The notes: generated by a model not told the origin, from the letters alone. A stretch of 64,000 nucleotides of DNA from Clostridia bacterium (GCA_017461235.1 JAFTYU010000003.1:1-64000); one strand, 5' to 3'; positions 41,812 to 52,012 are shown, numbered from the stretch's first letter. Numbers and translations are program-made.

Positions 41812-44248
41812 CAGCAGTATCAGGCACATATTTTCCTTACCTACAATCATTTGCCTTGTAGTTTTTGCAATAATATTATTTTATGTAACATTTTTTGAAT
41901 ATGGTTATTATGACGATGGAAGTTACACGTTGCTTCAGGCAATTAAAGGCGAAATAAATACCGATAATCCTTATTACTACCTTAACGCAAGATACACAGA
42001 CCCGCTTTTTCCTGCTTTTGGCGGCATATTGCTTGGAATATTTCAATTCAGTTTTTTACTTAATAAAAAAGCGTGCCTGACTCACCTGAGTTTTGGTTTA
42101 AAACGAAGCCGTATTTATCTGTACAGAACGTTAGCCCCGTTAGTCAGCGCTGTCTTTATTGTGTTATCAGTTAATTTACCCGTTGCATTTTTCAACATCT
42201 TTTATCTCGGACTTCGCGTAAACTTATTGAAAGCATTGCTCGTCAATATATTAGCGTATATACTTCCACTTGTTTTCTGTTTTACCGTAACGGTAGCAGC
42301 CCACCTTTTTACAAGCAGAAAAGCAGAGGCTATTGCCCTTACAATTTCACTGCTTCTTTTCCCGACGGCAATCAGAAAACTTACTATAACTATATTCAGT
42401 TCAACTCTTTTCGGATTTGGCGATATATATTCATCCAATGGTGAGATCGATGATTTTTTCGCAAGTATTGACCCGATTGGTTTGAGCGTTGCATTAGAAG
42501 ATAATTTTACTTTTTTCTCCATTAAAGATGAAATAAATATTTTACCAATAGTATTGGGACAAACAGTTAATCTGGCTCTGTGTGTTGGGGCATTGGCTCT
42601 TTTCGGTGTTTATTTTTCAAAAAAATTCAAGCCCGAATCAAGCGGAATAAAAGGTAAATCCGGAATTGCTCTTTCTTTTATATCGGTTACCATTCCCCTT
42701 TTTGTGTCCTTTATCGTGTTAGAGCAGTTCATAGGTACTGATTATTACTCCAAGCCTGTCGCAACTTCAGTAATACTATATATAGCCATCGCTTTGATTA
42801 TAAGTTCAGTTTGTTCCGTTTTGATAAACCTTATTGTCTCCCTTGGAGTTAAAAAGATACTTTGTGGTATCAGCGGCGCCGGAGTCGTAGCCACACTCAC
42901 AATAATCATTGCAGTAATCGGTTATACGGGTTGCTTCGGATTCTCCTCATATATACCCGAAACAAAAGACATAAGCTATATCGATATATCGTTACCTTTT
43001 GCGGATTTTCACGAGAGTATGGATAACACTTATTTTGATGATATGTCATTCCGCGAAGAAAATATTCTGATATCCGACAAGGATGATATGGAGATTGTTC
43101 GTAACATTCATAAATCTATTGTTGACACAAAGCCGGAAAACGAAACTGCTATATATTGTCATATAACTTACAATTTAAAGAACGGTGAAAAAATAACCCG
43201 CTATTTCTACAATATAAGCGAAGAAGCCTCGTATGAGTATCTTAATCTTTGGGAAACCAAGGTTATAAAGAGAAATTATAAATTTCTCTTGGGTCAGAAC
43301 ACCGCTGACGATACAGAAAAATGGCGGGAGGATGTAGAGACATATCTAACAGACGACTACCAGTCCACCGTCTCCGCTTACGAGTCGATTATGTATGAAG
43401 GAATGTATTATCAGAATGTACATGACTATTATGGCGATATCTATTCCGGTTGGGGAAACCCAATTTCAATAACGGACAATATTTATATAATCAGCAAAGA
43501 CAATAAGGTTACCGATATTGACAAAACCTTTAACAAGGATTCTTCAACACTATACCTGCGCGAGAGCATAAACCTTATTACCGAAGCATTGTACAAAGAT
43601 GTCTGTACCCTTTCCGCCGAGCAATGGTTTATGCCCGAAGAACAGTTGGGAGCTTTGGTTTTCGCATCGGATTACAGCAGCGATTACGAGCGCGCAGCTA
43701 AAGATTTATTTGCTAATTATTATGATGTATTCTATATCAATTCCAATATGACGAATACACTTAAAGTCCTTGATGAGTTGGGCTACACGCCGTACTTTGG
43801 ATGTAAAAAACAAGTTGCACAGGCACACCTTGTGGATGTAAACCATATGGCATACTGGATGCAAACGTTTTATTCGTATTACGAAGATTTGCCCTATGAT
43901 ATGGATTTGGAGTACAACGAGCAATACGAGCAAACCATATTACATTCAACGCATTTTACTCAAAGCAACGATAAGATTTACGATTATCTGGAAACAGGTT
44001 GTGATTTCTACCGGACAACAGATAGTTATAGTGATTACCATACAGAACTGTACGTTGATGATGACTATTATTCTGATGATTACAACTTTGAACAGCTTCC
44101 GCCGCCACGTGAAGAAATAACCGACCTTAACGTTGCCCGGGACATGGTTAAAAAATCTTATTTTTCCTACAACGTGGGTAACAACGGTAAATTCCTTATG
44201 GTTAAATACACAGACGGAACCTGCAGTATGTTGGTTATTCCCGAATAA
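41771..44248 (+). CDS. ABC-type permease with large extracellular domain
   Basis: An 825-residue membrane protein encoded with its ATPase. About eight to nine helices occupy residues 20-390, with short loops. Residues about 390-825 form a large soluble part (YIPETKDISYIDI to FLMVKYTDGTCSMLVIPE) that is rich in Asp, Glu and Tyr and probably lies outside the membrane. YtrC/D-type permeases share this layout. No enzymatic motif is visible in the extracellular part; the transported molecule is unknown. The start is the ATG at 41771 with AACGGAGG upstream inside the ATPase gene. A terminator follows the stop. Confidence 0.85.
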   Translation: MKKSTQSSDKITVNSSIRHIFSLPTIICLVVFAIILFYVTFFEYGYYDDGSYTLLQAIKGEINTDNPYYYLNARYTDPLFPAFGGILLGIFQFSFLLNKKACLTHLSFGLKRSRIYLYRTLAPLVSAVFIVLSVNLPVAFFNIFYLGLRVNLLKALLVNILAYILPLVFCFTVTVAAHLFTSRKAEAIALTISLLLFPTAIRKLTITIFSSTLFGFGDIYSSNGEIDDFFASIDPIGLSVALEDNFTFFSIKDEINILPIVLGQTVNLALCVGALALFGVYFSKKFKPESSGIKGKSGIALSFISVTIPLFVSFIVLEQFIGTDYYSKPVATSVILYIAIALIISSVCSVLINLIVSLGVKKILCGISGAGVVATLTIIIAVIGYTGCFGFSSYIPETKDISYIDISLPFADFHESMDNTYFDDMSFREENILISDKDDMEIVRNIHKSIVDTKPENETAIYCHITYNLKNGEKITRYFYNISEEASYEYLNLWETKVIKRNYKFLLGQNTADDTEKWREDVETYLTDDYQSTVSAYESIMYEGMYYQNVHDYYGDIYSGWGNPISITDNIYIISKDNKVTDIDKTFNKDSSTLYLRESINLITEALYKDVCTLSAEQWFMPEEQLGALVFASDYSSDYERAAKDLFANYYDVFYINSNMTNTLKVLDELGYTPYFGCKKQVAQAHLVDVNHMAYWMQTFYSYYEDLPYDMDLEYNEQYEQTILHSTHFTQSNDKIYDYLETGCDFYRTTDSYSDYHTELYVDDDYYSDDYNFEQLPPPREEITDLNVARDMVKKSYFSYNVGNNGKFLMVKYTDGTCSMLVIPE

Positions 44249-44257
44249 AATCCACAC

Positions 44258-44302
44258 AAAAACGGTGCATCCGATTTGCAATTTTCGGATACACCGTTTT
44301 TT
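44258..44302. terminator. Bidirectional terminator between the permease and rmuC
   Basis: The stem ACGGTG-x-ATCCGA/TCGGAT-x-CACCGT with a 10-nt loop and flanking A and T tracts separates convergent genes. Confidence 0.9.
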
Positions 44303-44303
44303 A

Positions 44304-45569
44304 TTATTCTTCTATTTCAAAAAACTGTTCTGCGGCAGCAGACTCAATTGCCTCTACGCCTTTTAGTTTTTTCTGTATAATTTCATTTCTCTTTTGTGCT
44401 TCGTCAAGTGATTTGCCTGCTTCGTCGATTTTCTTTCTTGCTTTTTCAAGAACGGTGCCGAAGGTTTCGTACTGTGATTTTGCAACTGAAAGAAGCTTTC
44501 TGACTTCATCGGCTTTTTCGTTTATTGCCATAGCCTTGAAGCCCATAGCGAAGGAATTGAGAAGTGCTGTGATTGTTGATGGTCCTGCCACCATAACATT
44601 CTGCGCCTGCAATTTTTCGGCAATGCCGGTTTTGGAAGAAGCAATCTCAGCATAGAGACCTTCCGTTGCAAGGTAAAGCACTGCGAAAGGCGTAGTCTGC
44701 GGAACACAGATATATTTCTTGATATCTTTAGCTTCAGCGAGAACTCTGTCTTCCAAGGCTTTACGGGCAATCCTTAAGCTTTCGGGGTCCGCATTGTCTG
44801 CCGCTTCGCAAACTCTCACATAATCCTCAAGCGGAAATTTTGAGTCGATTGGCAGATAAATATCTTCACCGTTTTTATCACTATTGGGAAATCTGATAGC
44901 GAACTCAACACGCTCCGCATTGTTTTTAGGAGAATAGTTTTTAACGTAAAGACCGGGAATTGTCTGGTCAAGTATAGATTCAAGTTGAACTTCCGCCCAT
45001 GTGCCACGCGCCTTCACATTGGTAAGAATCCGGTTAAGGGACGTAACGTTGGTTGTAACACCTTGTGAAAGCTCTTTCATTTCTCCCAAAGACTTATAAA
45101 CATTTTCCAATTGCTCTGAAACCGTTTTAAAGGATGAATTAAGTCTGGTTGTAAGTGTAGATGTGAGTTTTTCATCAACCGTAACGCGCATCTCTTCAAG
45201 CTTCTTTTCGTTACTTTCCTGCATACGCACAATTGATTCCGAAACAACTCTCGCCTGCCTTTCGGAGCTCTGGGCATTTTGTTCCTGAATGGATTTAAGC
45301 GATGCACTCACTTTTTCAGTAAGGTCGATTCTGCTCTGATAATTTTCCTTGAGCATTTCGTTTAGCTTGACTTCAATTTTGCCTAACGCGGCAGTAGTTT
45401 CATCCCGAGATTCTTTACCTGCGCGCGCCATTTCTTCACGATTGCGACGAAACTCTTCGTAAATAGCCGCATCATTCTTGTTTTTTTTCAAAGAAATAAC
45501 AAGAACGATACACACAATTGTCAGTGCTACAGTCAGTGCACCAAACAGTATAATCAGTATTTCTGTCAT
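44304..45569 (-). CDS. rmuC: RmuC-family DNA recombination protein
   Basis: A 421-residue protein with an N-terminal membrane helix (residues 4-26), a long coiled coil (about 35-165) and the RmuC domain. Family landmarks are NVKARGTWAEVQLESIL, YLPIDSKFPLEDYVRV, CVPQTTPFAVLYLATEGLYAEI and VMVAGPSTITALLNSF. RmuC limits inversion at short repeats and has a PD-(D/E)xK-like nuclease fold. It is the last gene of the malQ-to-rmuC run; its ATG follows the glpK stop by 1 nt. Its place after glycerol kinase has no obvious functional meaning. Confidence 0.94.
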   Translation of the reverse strand: MTEILIILFGALTVALTIVCIVLVISLKKNKNDAAIYEEFRRNREEMARAGKESRDETTAALGKIEVKLNEMLKENYQSRIDLTEKVSASLKSIQEQNAQSSERQARVVSESIVRMQESNEKKLEEMRVTVDEKLTSTLTTRLNSSFKTVSEQLENVYKSLGEMKELSQGVTTNVTSLNRILTNVKARGTWAEVQLESILDQTIPGLYVKNYSPKNNAERVEFAIRFPNSDKNGEDIYLPIDSKFPLEDYVRVCEAADNADPESLRIARKALEDRVLAEAKDIKKYICVPQTTPFAVLYLATEGLYAEIASSKTGIAEKLQAQNVMVAGPSTITALLNSFAMGFKAMAINEKADEVRKLLSVAKSQYETFGTVLEKARKKIDEAGKSLDEAQKRNEIIQKKLKGVEAIESAAAEQFFEIEE

Positions 45570-45570
45570 A

Positions 45571-47076
45571 TTATTTCGACTCCCAGCCTTTTGAACACTC
45601 TACCGCCTTATGCCAACCTTTAAGGGCAACTTCACGGGTAGAGTTATCCATTGTAGGAACAAAAATCCTGTCAACTTCACGAACTCGCTCGATTTCGTCA
45701 AAATCTTTCCAGAACCCAACGGCAAGACCTGCCATATAAGCAGCGCCGAGAGCTGTAGTCTCAACAAGCTTCGGGCGGTTAACCTTTGAAGATGTAAGGT
45801 TTGCCTGTATCTGCATCATAACGTTGCTGACGGAAGCACCGCCGTCAACGCGCATTTCACTCATAATAATGTTGCTGTCCTTTGACATTGCATCAACAAG
45901 ATCAGTTACCTGATAGGCGATGCTCTCAAGAACTGCTCTTGCAAAGTGGGCACGGTTAACACCCCTTGTCAGACCGACGATACAGCCTCTGGCGTACATA
46001 TCCCAGTAAGGTGCACCAAGACCCGTAAAGGCGGGAACAAGGTATATACCGTTGGCGTCCTTTACACTTTCGGCAAGGAAATCACATTCACTGGGTTCTG
46101 AAATAAGTCTCAACTCGTCTCTGAGCCACTTGATAACAGAGCCTGCGTTAAATGCGCTGCCCTCAAGGTCATATGTCACTTTGCCGTTTATACCCCAGGC
46201 GATACCTTCGATAAGGTTATTTTTGGAGTGTATACGTTTATCTCCCGTGTTCATAAGAAGGAAGCAACCTGTGCCGTAAGTATTCTTCGCCTGACCTGCG
46301 TTAAAGCATGCCTGACCGAACAAAGCGGCTTGCTGGTCACCTATGGCACCTGATATTGGAATACCCGCTAAAGACTTAAGACCGGGTACGTCTTCAGAAA
46401 CATATCCGTAAACAGAGCTGCTCTCACGAACTTCGGGAAGTATGCTCATGGGTATGCCCAACTCATTACAAAGGTGCTCATCCCAACAAAGCTTCTCAAT
46501 ATCAAAGAGCATTGTTCTTGCAGCATTACTGTAGTCTGTTATATGTACCTGTTTATTAGTAAGATTCCAGATAAGCCAAGTTTCAACCGTACCGAAAAGC
46601 AGCTTGTTTTCTGCCGCAAGGGTGCGTGCTTCAGGCACGTTATCAAGAATCCATTTGATTTTTGTAGCGCTGAAATAAGCATCTATTAAAAGTCCTGTAT
46701 GCTCCTTAACATATTCGTCAAGACCTTTTGCTTTTAAATCTTCACAGATTGATGCAGTTCTGCGGCACTGCCACACAATTGCATTATAAACGGGTTTTCC
46801 CGTGTCTTTATCCCAAAGAATTGTTGTTTCGCGCTGATTGGTTATACCGATTGCGGCGATTTCTTTCGGGTCAATCTGACCATTAAACAATGCTGATGAA
46901 ACTGAGCGCAACTGGGAATCAAGTATTTCATAAGGATTGTGCTCTACCCAACCTGAATTAGGATATATCTGCTCAAATTCATACTGACCCTTGGCAACAA
47001 TTTCGCCTTTTTTATTAAAAACAATAGTTCTTGATGATGTTGTTCCTTGGTCCAGAGCGAGAACATATTTTTTCAT
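45571..47076 (-). CDS. glpK: Glycerol kinase
   Basis: A 501-residue FGGY-family kinase that makes sn-glycerol 3-phosphate from glycerol and ATP. Signatures are [15 protein letters not shown] at the N-terminus, [25 protein letters not shown], the FGGY signature [13 protein letters not shown], and [19 protein letters not shown]. Length is normal. No glpF or glpD lies in the window. It follows the dockerin protein by 31 nt with AAGGAG, in an apparent operon with malQ and the HAD phosphatase. Confidence 0.97.
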   Translation of the reverse strand: MKKYVLALDQGTTSSRTIVFNKKGEIVAKGQYEFEQIYPNSGWVEHNPYEILDSQLRSVSSALFNGQIDPKEIAAIGITNQRETTILWDKDTGKPVYNAIVWQCRRTASICEDLKAKGLDEYVKEHTGLLIDAYFSATKIKWILDNVPEARTLAAENKLLFGTVETWLIWNLTNKQVHITDYSNAARTMLFDIEKLCWDEHLCNELGIPMSILPEVRESSSVYGYVSEDVPGLKSLAGIPISGAIGDQQAALFGQACFNAGQAKNTYGTGCFLLMNTGDKRIHSKNNLIEGIAWGINGKVTYDLEGSAFNAGSVIKWLRDELRLISEPSECDFLAESVKDANGIYLVPAFTGLGAPYWDMYARGCIVGLTRGVNRAHFARAVLESIAYQVTDLVDAMSKDSNIIMSEMRVDGGASVSNVMMQIQANLTSSKVNRPKLVETTALGAAYMAGLAVGFWKDFDEIERVREVDRIFVPTMDNSTREVALKGWHKAVECSKGWESK

Positions 47077-47107
47077 AACAAGTCACTCCTTGCAGAATTA
47101 TAAAGTT

Positions 47108-48139
47108 TTACCACTGGAAATTATCATAAGTAACTGTCACCTTAGTACCATAAGTTACACCTTTGAGTTCTGCTGAAAGAACAGAGCTTACGCCGAACGT
47201 TGAGTTTACGAGATACATGCTTGTTTCATAGGTTGTGGAATAAGATACCACGTTACCTGTTGTGTCTATAACAAGGGTGAGAACTGCATTTTCAGCGTTT
47301 TTGGTTTTAGCATCCTCAGAAGTGTTGGATTCAAAAACGTTCTGAAGAACACTATCGGAATCTTCCTGAATAATATCTGTATTGAACGCCTTAGCATAAG
47401 GGGTCTGACTAAGATTATCCAACTCGCTGTCGGGAAGTGCAACTTTAATGGTCATATAACCTTCTATATCATAAGTAACTTCTATGCCGTAAACGTCATC
47501 GACAGTAAGCTTTGAAACGTAATCTTCCCCTTCTGCAGACATTGCATTATAACTGTTTGTGCCTTTTACGATGATCTGTGCCTCTTCAGGCTCGGTTTCG
47601 CTGACTATCATATCCTTTACCAGCTGTGCAACGCTCTCTGCAGAGTTGCCGAAATTTATACCTACAAGATTTACTTCTTTTATGTTGAAATCAGTAATAT
47701 CTGTTGCTTCACTTCGTGTAAAGCCCGGGAACTCGGTTTTTACTCTGTTAAGGCAGGTATTAAATACGGCAATGGCCGCCTCCGGTGATGAAACATTTAT
47801 ATTGCCGTCACTGTAGCCCGTAAAGCCGCTGAATGCGCCGTCGGGCTGTAAAGCAACAAGACCGGTTACGCCGCGAAGAATCTGACGTGCATCAAACAGT
47901 GTTACAAAACCGTCATTATTGATATCGGCTCTGTCAAAAGCGTCCTCATCATCAATAATCCCGAGACCTGCCGCCGCCATAAGAGCGAGCCTTGCATCAG
48001 CTGTATCGATAACGTCGTTACCGTCAACATCGCCGTAGCGGATATCATTATTAAAAATAGCGGAAGCGGATATGGATGCCGACATCAATGTAAAAAGCAT
48101 CACAACAACCATAATTATTGAAACAATTTTAGTTTTCAT
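47108..48139 (-). CDS. Secreted protein with N-terminal type I dockerin
   Basis: A 343-residue exported protein. The signal peptide ends near residue 27 (ASA). Right after it lies a type I dockerin (residues about 35-95) with two Ca-binding repeats, GDVDGNDVIDTADARLALMAAAGL and ADINNDGFVTLFDARQIL (written in part). The remaining 230 residues are a beta-rich domain I do not recognise. Dockerins bind cohesins to assemble cellulosome-like complexes, and they usually sit at the C-terminus; here it is next to the signal peptide. It is transcribed within a cytoplasmic metabolic operon (1 nt after the HAD gene), which is odd. Confidence 0.87.
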   Translation of the reverse strand: MKTKIVSIIMVVVMLFTLMSASISASAIFNNDIRYGDVDGNDVIDTADARLALMAAAGLGIIDDEDAFDRADINNDGFVTLFDARQILRGVTGLVALQPDGAFSGFTGYSDGNINVSSPEAAIAVFNTCLNRVKTEFPGFTRSEATDITDFNIKEVNLVGINFGNSAESVAQLVKDMIVSETEPEEAQIIVKGTNSYNAMSAEGEDYVSKLTVDDVYGIEVTYDIEGYMTIKVALPDSELDNLSQTPYAKAFNTDIIQEDSDSVLQNVFESNTSEDAKTKNAENAVLTLVIDTTGNVVSYSTTYETSMYLVNSTFGVSSVLSAELKGVTYGTKVTVTYDNFQW

Positions 48140-48140
48140 A

Positions 48141-48938
48141 TTATTCTCCCTTTATATCTTCATAAATATCCTTCACAGAATCCAGAATGTAGTCAGGTTT
48201 AACATCGGAGTTTTTGTAATCTTCAAGTGTTGTTTCACCTGAAAGAACAAGGACCGATGTAACCCCTGCATTTATACCCGTTTTCACATCGGTATAAATT
48301 CTGTCACCAACCATTGCTATATTCTCATACGGTACACCCTGCGCTTTTGCAATAATATCAATCATCGTTCTGTCGGGCTTACCTAAAAAACGGGGGCGTC
48401 TTTTTACCGCCTGTTCAAACATATCGGCAAAGCTACCGCAATCAGGAAGATATCTGCCACCTTCAATTGGACAAACCATATCAATGTTTGTGGCATAGTA
48501 ATCTGCGCCACCGTCCAGCAAATCGCAAACCGTTCTTATTTTTTTGTAATCAAGCTCTGTATCATAACCTAAAAGAACGGTATCGGCATCTTCTCCTGTT
48601 TCGCTTATATCAACATCGTAATTTTTAAGTTCATTCTTCAGGGACTGTGTTCCGCAAACAAATATTTTGCTTCCTTTTTTATTCTCTTCAAGGAACATTC
48701 CTGCCGCCATACCCGATGTAAAAACGTTTTCACTTTCACACGGGAATCCCAAAGAACGCATTTTTTCAACGTAATCCGATGCGCTTTTTGATGAATTGTT
48801 TGTGAGAAAAATATAATTTTTACCCTGTTCTTTTAATGTGCAAAGAAAATCCTTCGCTCCGTCTATCGGATCATATCCTAAATTCACAGTTCCGTCCATA
48901 TCAAGAAGAAACAATGTTATATCTTTTAAATCTGCCAT
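48141..48938 (-). CDS. HAD-superfamily IIA (NagD-like) phosphatase
   Basis: A 265-residue cytoplasmic hydrolase. Motif I is LLDMDGTVN (nucleophile Asp, acid/base Asp), motif II FLTNNSSKS, motif III with Lys in FLGKPDRTM, and motif IV VGDRIYTDVKTG. The C2A cap is of the NagD/p-nitrophenylphosphatase type. Substrates in this group include nucleotides and sugar phosphates. Since glpK lies two genes downstream, glycerol 3-phosphate or a sugar phosphate from malQ is possible, but unproven. The malQ stop overlaps its ribosome site GGAAGG. Confidence 0.92.
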   Translation of the reverse strand: MADLKDITLFLLDMDGTVNLGYDPIDGAKDFLCTLKEQGKNYIFLTNNSSKSASDYVEKMRSLGFPCESENVFTSGMAAGMFLEENKKGSKIFVCGTQSLKNELKNYDVDISETGEDADTVLLGYDTELDYKKIRTVCDLLDGGADYYATNIDMVCPIEGGRYLPDCGSFADMFEQAVKRRPRFLGKPDRTMIDIIAKAQGVPYENIAMVGDRIYTDVKTGINAGVTSVLVLSGETTLEDYKNSDVKPDYILDSVKDIYEDIKGE

Positions 48939-48942
48939 AATT

Positions 48943-50379
48943 TTACCTTCCGTAAAGTCTGTTTAACTCTTTATATTTTGCCGTGTCAATTCCGTAAACC
49001 TGCTCTTTGGTAATCCTGAAAAGCCAATTGCCGTGAGCTCTGCCGGGAACGTTAAGCCGTGTATCATTGCCGTATCCCAACAAATCCTGTATAGGGAAAA
49101 TTGCAAGACCCGCATTACTTGCCATTATGGTGCGGATTACGGCATCGCACCCTTTTTCATCCCAACGTTCGGGGTCACAAACGCAGTATTTCATAATATC
49201 CTTTTTTATATCTGCAGGCGTTTCCCAAAGATAACCTAAAAGAGTGTTGTTATCGTGAGTACCCGAATATGCAATACTGTTATTTATGTAGTTATGAGGT
49301 TTGTGCGGAGTATCACCGCCGAAAAATCCGAACTGAAAAACGCGCATCCCCGGGAAACCGCTTTCTTCCACAAGCTCAATAACCTCTTTTGTTATATCAC
49401 CTAAATCTTCCGCAATTATGAGCTTATCACCGGCAACGGATTTAAGCGCGTTTATAAGCTTCATTCCCGGTCCCTTAACCCATTTGCCGTCTTTGGCGGT
49501 TTTTGCATCACCCTTAACTGCCCAGAAGCTTTCAAATGCTCTGAAGTGGTCAATCCGCACACCGTCAAACATATTAAGTGAAAAGGCTATTCTGTCCTTC
49601 CACCATGTAAAGCCATCCTTCTCCATTTCATCCCATTTATACAGGGGATTGCCCCAGAGCTGACCGTCTTCGGCAAAATAATCGGGCGGAACACCTGCAA
49701 CATCGGTGAGTTTATTGTTATCATCCATCATAAAAAGGGATTTATTAAAATAAACGTCCGATGAATCAAAGGAAACATAAATAGGAATATCACCTATAAT
49801 TTTAATGCCGTTACTGTTTGCGTAATTTTTAATCTCTGCCCACTGGGTAAAAAATTGGTATTGAATGAAACGCCAGCCGAATTCAATTTCTTCACAATAG
49901 CCATCGGTAGTCCATTGCGTCCACTCTTTGTCATCGTTCGCAAATTTCAACGCCATAAACACGCAGAAATCCTTCAGATAACCATCATCATTTATAAAAT
50001 CATTGACCTTCTGACGAAGACTGCCGTCTGCACGCGTAGATGCTTTGATAAGAAGCTTTACTCTTTCATCTTTTAATTTCTCAAACTCACAGGAATAGGG
50101 TGTTTCCTGTCGGGCGTGATTGATTTCTTCAGCAGTTAAAAGACCCTTCTCAAAAAGCTTTTCTAAATCAACAAAATACGGATTGCCGCCGAAGGTAGAA
50201 TAGGATTTATATGGTGAATTGCATTCATCCACAAGACCGAAAGGCAACACCTGCCAATATGAAAAGCCTGCACGGGACAGAAAATCCACAAACTCCCTTG
50301 CTGCTTTACCGAAAGAGCCACAGGAGTAATCACCCCAAAGGGATGATATATGCATCAAAACACCGCTTTTTCGTTCCAT
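48943..50379 (-). CDS. malQ: 4-alpha-glucanotransferase (amylomaltase)
   Basis: A 478-residue GH77 enzyme that transfers alpha-1,4-glucans between acceptors, here for maltodextrin use. Signatures are MHISSLWGDYSCGSFG, SYWQVLPFG, SPYKSYSTFGGNPYFV, the nucleophile region DGVRIDHFRAFESFW, the acid/base Glu in IAEDLG, and SGTHDNNT. It is the first gene of the run with its own promoter. No maltodextrin phosphorylase or transporter is nearby. Confidence 0.96.
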   Translation of the reverse strand: MERKSGVLMHISSLWGDYSCGSFGKAAREFVDFLSRAGFSYWQVLPFGLVDECNSPYKSYSTFGGNPYFVDLEKLFEKGLLTAEEINHARQETPYSCEFEKLKDERVKLLIKASTRADGSLRQKVNDFINDDGYLKDFCVFMALKFANDDKEWTQWTTDGYCEEIEFGWRFIQYQFFTQWAEIKNYANSNGIKIIGDIPIYVSFDSSDVYFNKSLFMMDDNNKLTDVAGVPPDYFAEDGQLWGNPLYKWDEMEKDGFTWWKDRIAFSLNMFDGVRIDHFRAFESFWAVKGDAKTAKDGKWVKGPGMKLINALKSVAGDKLIIAEDLGDITKEVIELVEESGFPGMRVFQFGFFGGDTPHKPHNYINNSIAYSGTHDNNTLLGYLWETPADIKKDIMKYCVCDPERWDEKGCDAVIRTIMASNAGLAIFPIQDLLGYGNDTRLNVPGRAHGNWLFRITKEQVYGIDTAKYKELNRLYGR

Positions 50380-50415
50380 CAGGTTACACCTCCCGAAGAT
50401 ACTGATACATAATAT

Positions 50416-50445
50416 AGTATATCATAAATTGATTATTTTTGTAAA
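50416..50445 (-). promoter_or_regulatory. Promoter of the malQ-to-rmuC run
   Basis: On the minus strand, TTTACA (50440-50445), 18-nt spacer, TATACT (50416-50421). Confidence 0.72.
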
Positions 50446-50496
50446 TAGACAAAGAGCCGAATCCTATCACGGATTTATGTAAACAATGACAACAAA

Positions 50497-50524
50497 AGCG
50501 GTCGTTGTCCAAGCAACGACCGCT
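50497..50524 (-). terminator. Terminator of the radical SAM gene
   Basis: An 11-bp stem AGCGGTCGTTG/CAACGACCGCT with a six-nt loop, followed on the minus strand by TTTTG. Confidence 0.82.
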
Positions 50525-50535
50525 GATATTTTTAA

Positions 50536-51951
50536 TTATTTGTCGGCGAGTTGCGCCTTACCCTGTGGTGTATCTCTGTAATACTGGGTATGGGTAACGG
50601 GATGTGGGTTATTATCCCATATATCCTTCGCCACGGGTGCCCATGCCTTGCTGAAATCATCACATTTAGCACACAGCTCATCCACAGTTTCCTGTGAAAC
50701 GAAATCAGTGCTCCTTGCGCCTGTTTCTTTAATGATTTTTCTTAAAACATCGGGGTTTTCAAGCATAGGACAAGGCATAAGATGATTATCGTTAAAGGGT
50801 TGTCCCTTTCTGTATGCCATAAACAAGGGATTGTTGAGCGCTTCAAAAAGTGTATGTGTTCTTATGTTAGAATCAGAATAGTGAACAAAAACACAGGGCT
50901 CAATATCGCCGTTGGAGTTGATGTGGAAATAGTTTCTGCCGCCTGCGATACAACCGCCTACATACTCGCCGTCATCCTGAAAATCCATTATAAACAAAGG
51001 TTTACCCGTATGGCTGTTACGTATTTTCTTCATCCAGAAATACATATATTTACGCTGTGACGGAGTTGGAATAAGTGATTTATCCGCAGTTTTTCCCAAA
51101 GGCATATAATTGAAATATAGTGCGTATTTTACACCTGCATCAACCATTTTATCCATAAACTCGTCAGATGTTACCTGATTAAGGTTTTTGCTTGTATAAC
51201 AAACTGATATACCGAAAAGAACCTTTTCTTTTTTCAAAAGCTCCATTGCCTCGGTAGTTGTTTTATACGCGCCCTCGCCACGTCGGTAGTCATTGCTCTC
51301 CTCATCACCTTCAATAGAAAGTGCGAGAGTGATGTTACCGCATTTTTTGATATTATCGCAAAGCTCTTTATCGATAAGGGTTGCGTTGGTGTAAATAAGA
51401 AATACACACTCAGGATTCTCGGAAGCGAGAGTTATAATATCATTTTTTCTGATAAGGGGTTCGCCGCCCGTAAGCATATAAAAATGAGTGCCGAGCTCCT
51501 TGCCCTGTTTTACGATACTGCGCATTTCATCAAGTGAAAGCTGCATACTGTGACCGTATTCTGCTGCCCAGCATCCTTTGCACTTGAGATTACAAGCGCT
51601 TGTAGGGTCAAACAAAATCGTAAAGGGGATATTGCAATTATATTTATCTCGCTTTGCGCGAACGGTTTTTGTGCCGAAATAACCTGCGTGAACACCCATA
51701 GAAAGAATCAGGGATTTTGCAAGGTCACGGTCAATATCAGTTAAAATGTTCTTGAAAAGATGCATATAAACGTTGTCTTCATCCGTAACGGCTTCTTTCA
51801 TTTTAATGAAGTTTTTACGGGGGAACATTTTGAAGGTTTTTTCCGCAATATTGAGTATTTTCAAAAGATTTTTTTCGGGTGCTTTATCAATATATTTCAA
51901 TATTCGTGTAAGAGCCTTATCCGCCGCAAAATGAACTATCGCGTGTTCCAT
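50536..51951 (-). CDS. Radical SAM protein with SPASM-like C-terminus
   Basis: A 471-residue cytoplasmic enzyme. An N-terminal domain of about 115 residues (helical, basic) precedes the radical SAM barrel with the cluster motif CNLKCKGC (near residue 122), followed by LTGGEPLIRK and LALSIEGDEESND. The C-terminal 120 residues carry a SPASM-like set of Cys (CIAGG, PCVFV, PCPML, CAKC) for auxiliary clusters. Such proteins modify peptides or small molecules. No precursor peptide or export gene is visible nearby, so its substrate is unknown. The ribosome site is AAAGGGGG, and it is divergent from the MFS gene. Confidence 0.88.
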   Translation of the reverse strand: MEHAIVHFAADKALTRILKYIDKAPEKNLLKILNIAEKTFKMFPRKNFIKMKEAVTDEDNVYMHLFKNILTDIDRDLAKSLILSMGVHAGYFGTKTVRAKRDKYNCNIPFTILFDPTSACNLKCKGCWAAEYGHSMQLSLDEMRSIVKQGKELGTHFYMLTGGEPLIRKNDIITLASENPECVFLIYTNATLIDKELCDNIKKCGNITLALSIEGDEESNDYRRGEGAYKTTTEAMELLKKEKVLFGISVCYTSKNLNQVTSDEFMDKMVDAGVKYALYFNYMPLGKTADKSLIPTPSQRKYMYFWMKKIRNSHTGKPLFIMDFQDDGEYVGGCIAGGRNYFHINSNGDIEPCVFVHYSDSNIRTHTLFEALNNPLFMAYRKGQPFNDNHLMPCPMLENPDVLRKIIKETGARSTDFVSQETVDELCAKCDDFSKAWAPVAKDIWDNNPHPVTHTQYYRDTPQGKAQLADK

Positions 51952-51983
51952 TACAATCCCCCTTTCTATTTACCATACCTTGT

Positions 51984-52012
51984 ATGATAACACACAAAAA
52001 ATTTTTTGTAAA
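51984..52012 (-). promoter_or_regulatory. Promoter of the radical SAM gene
   Basis: On the minus strand, TTTACA (52007-52012), 17-nt spacer, TATCAT (51984-51989). Confidence 0.7.
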
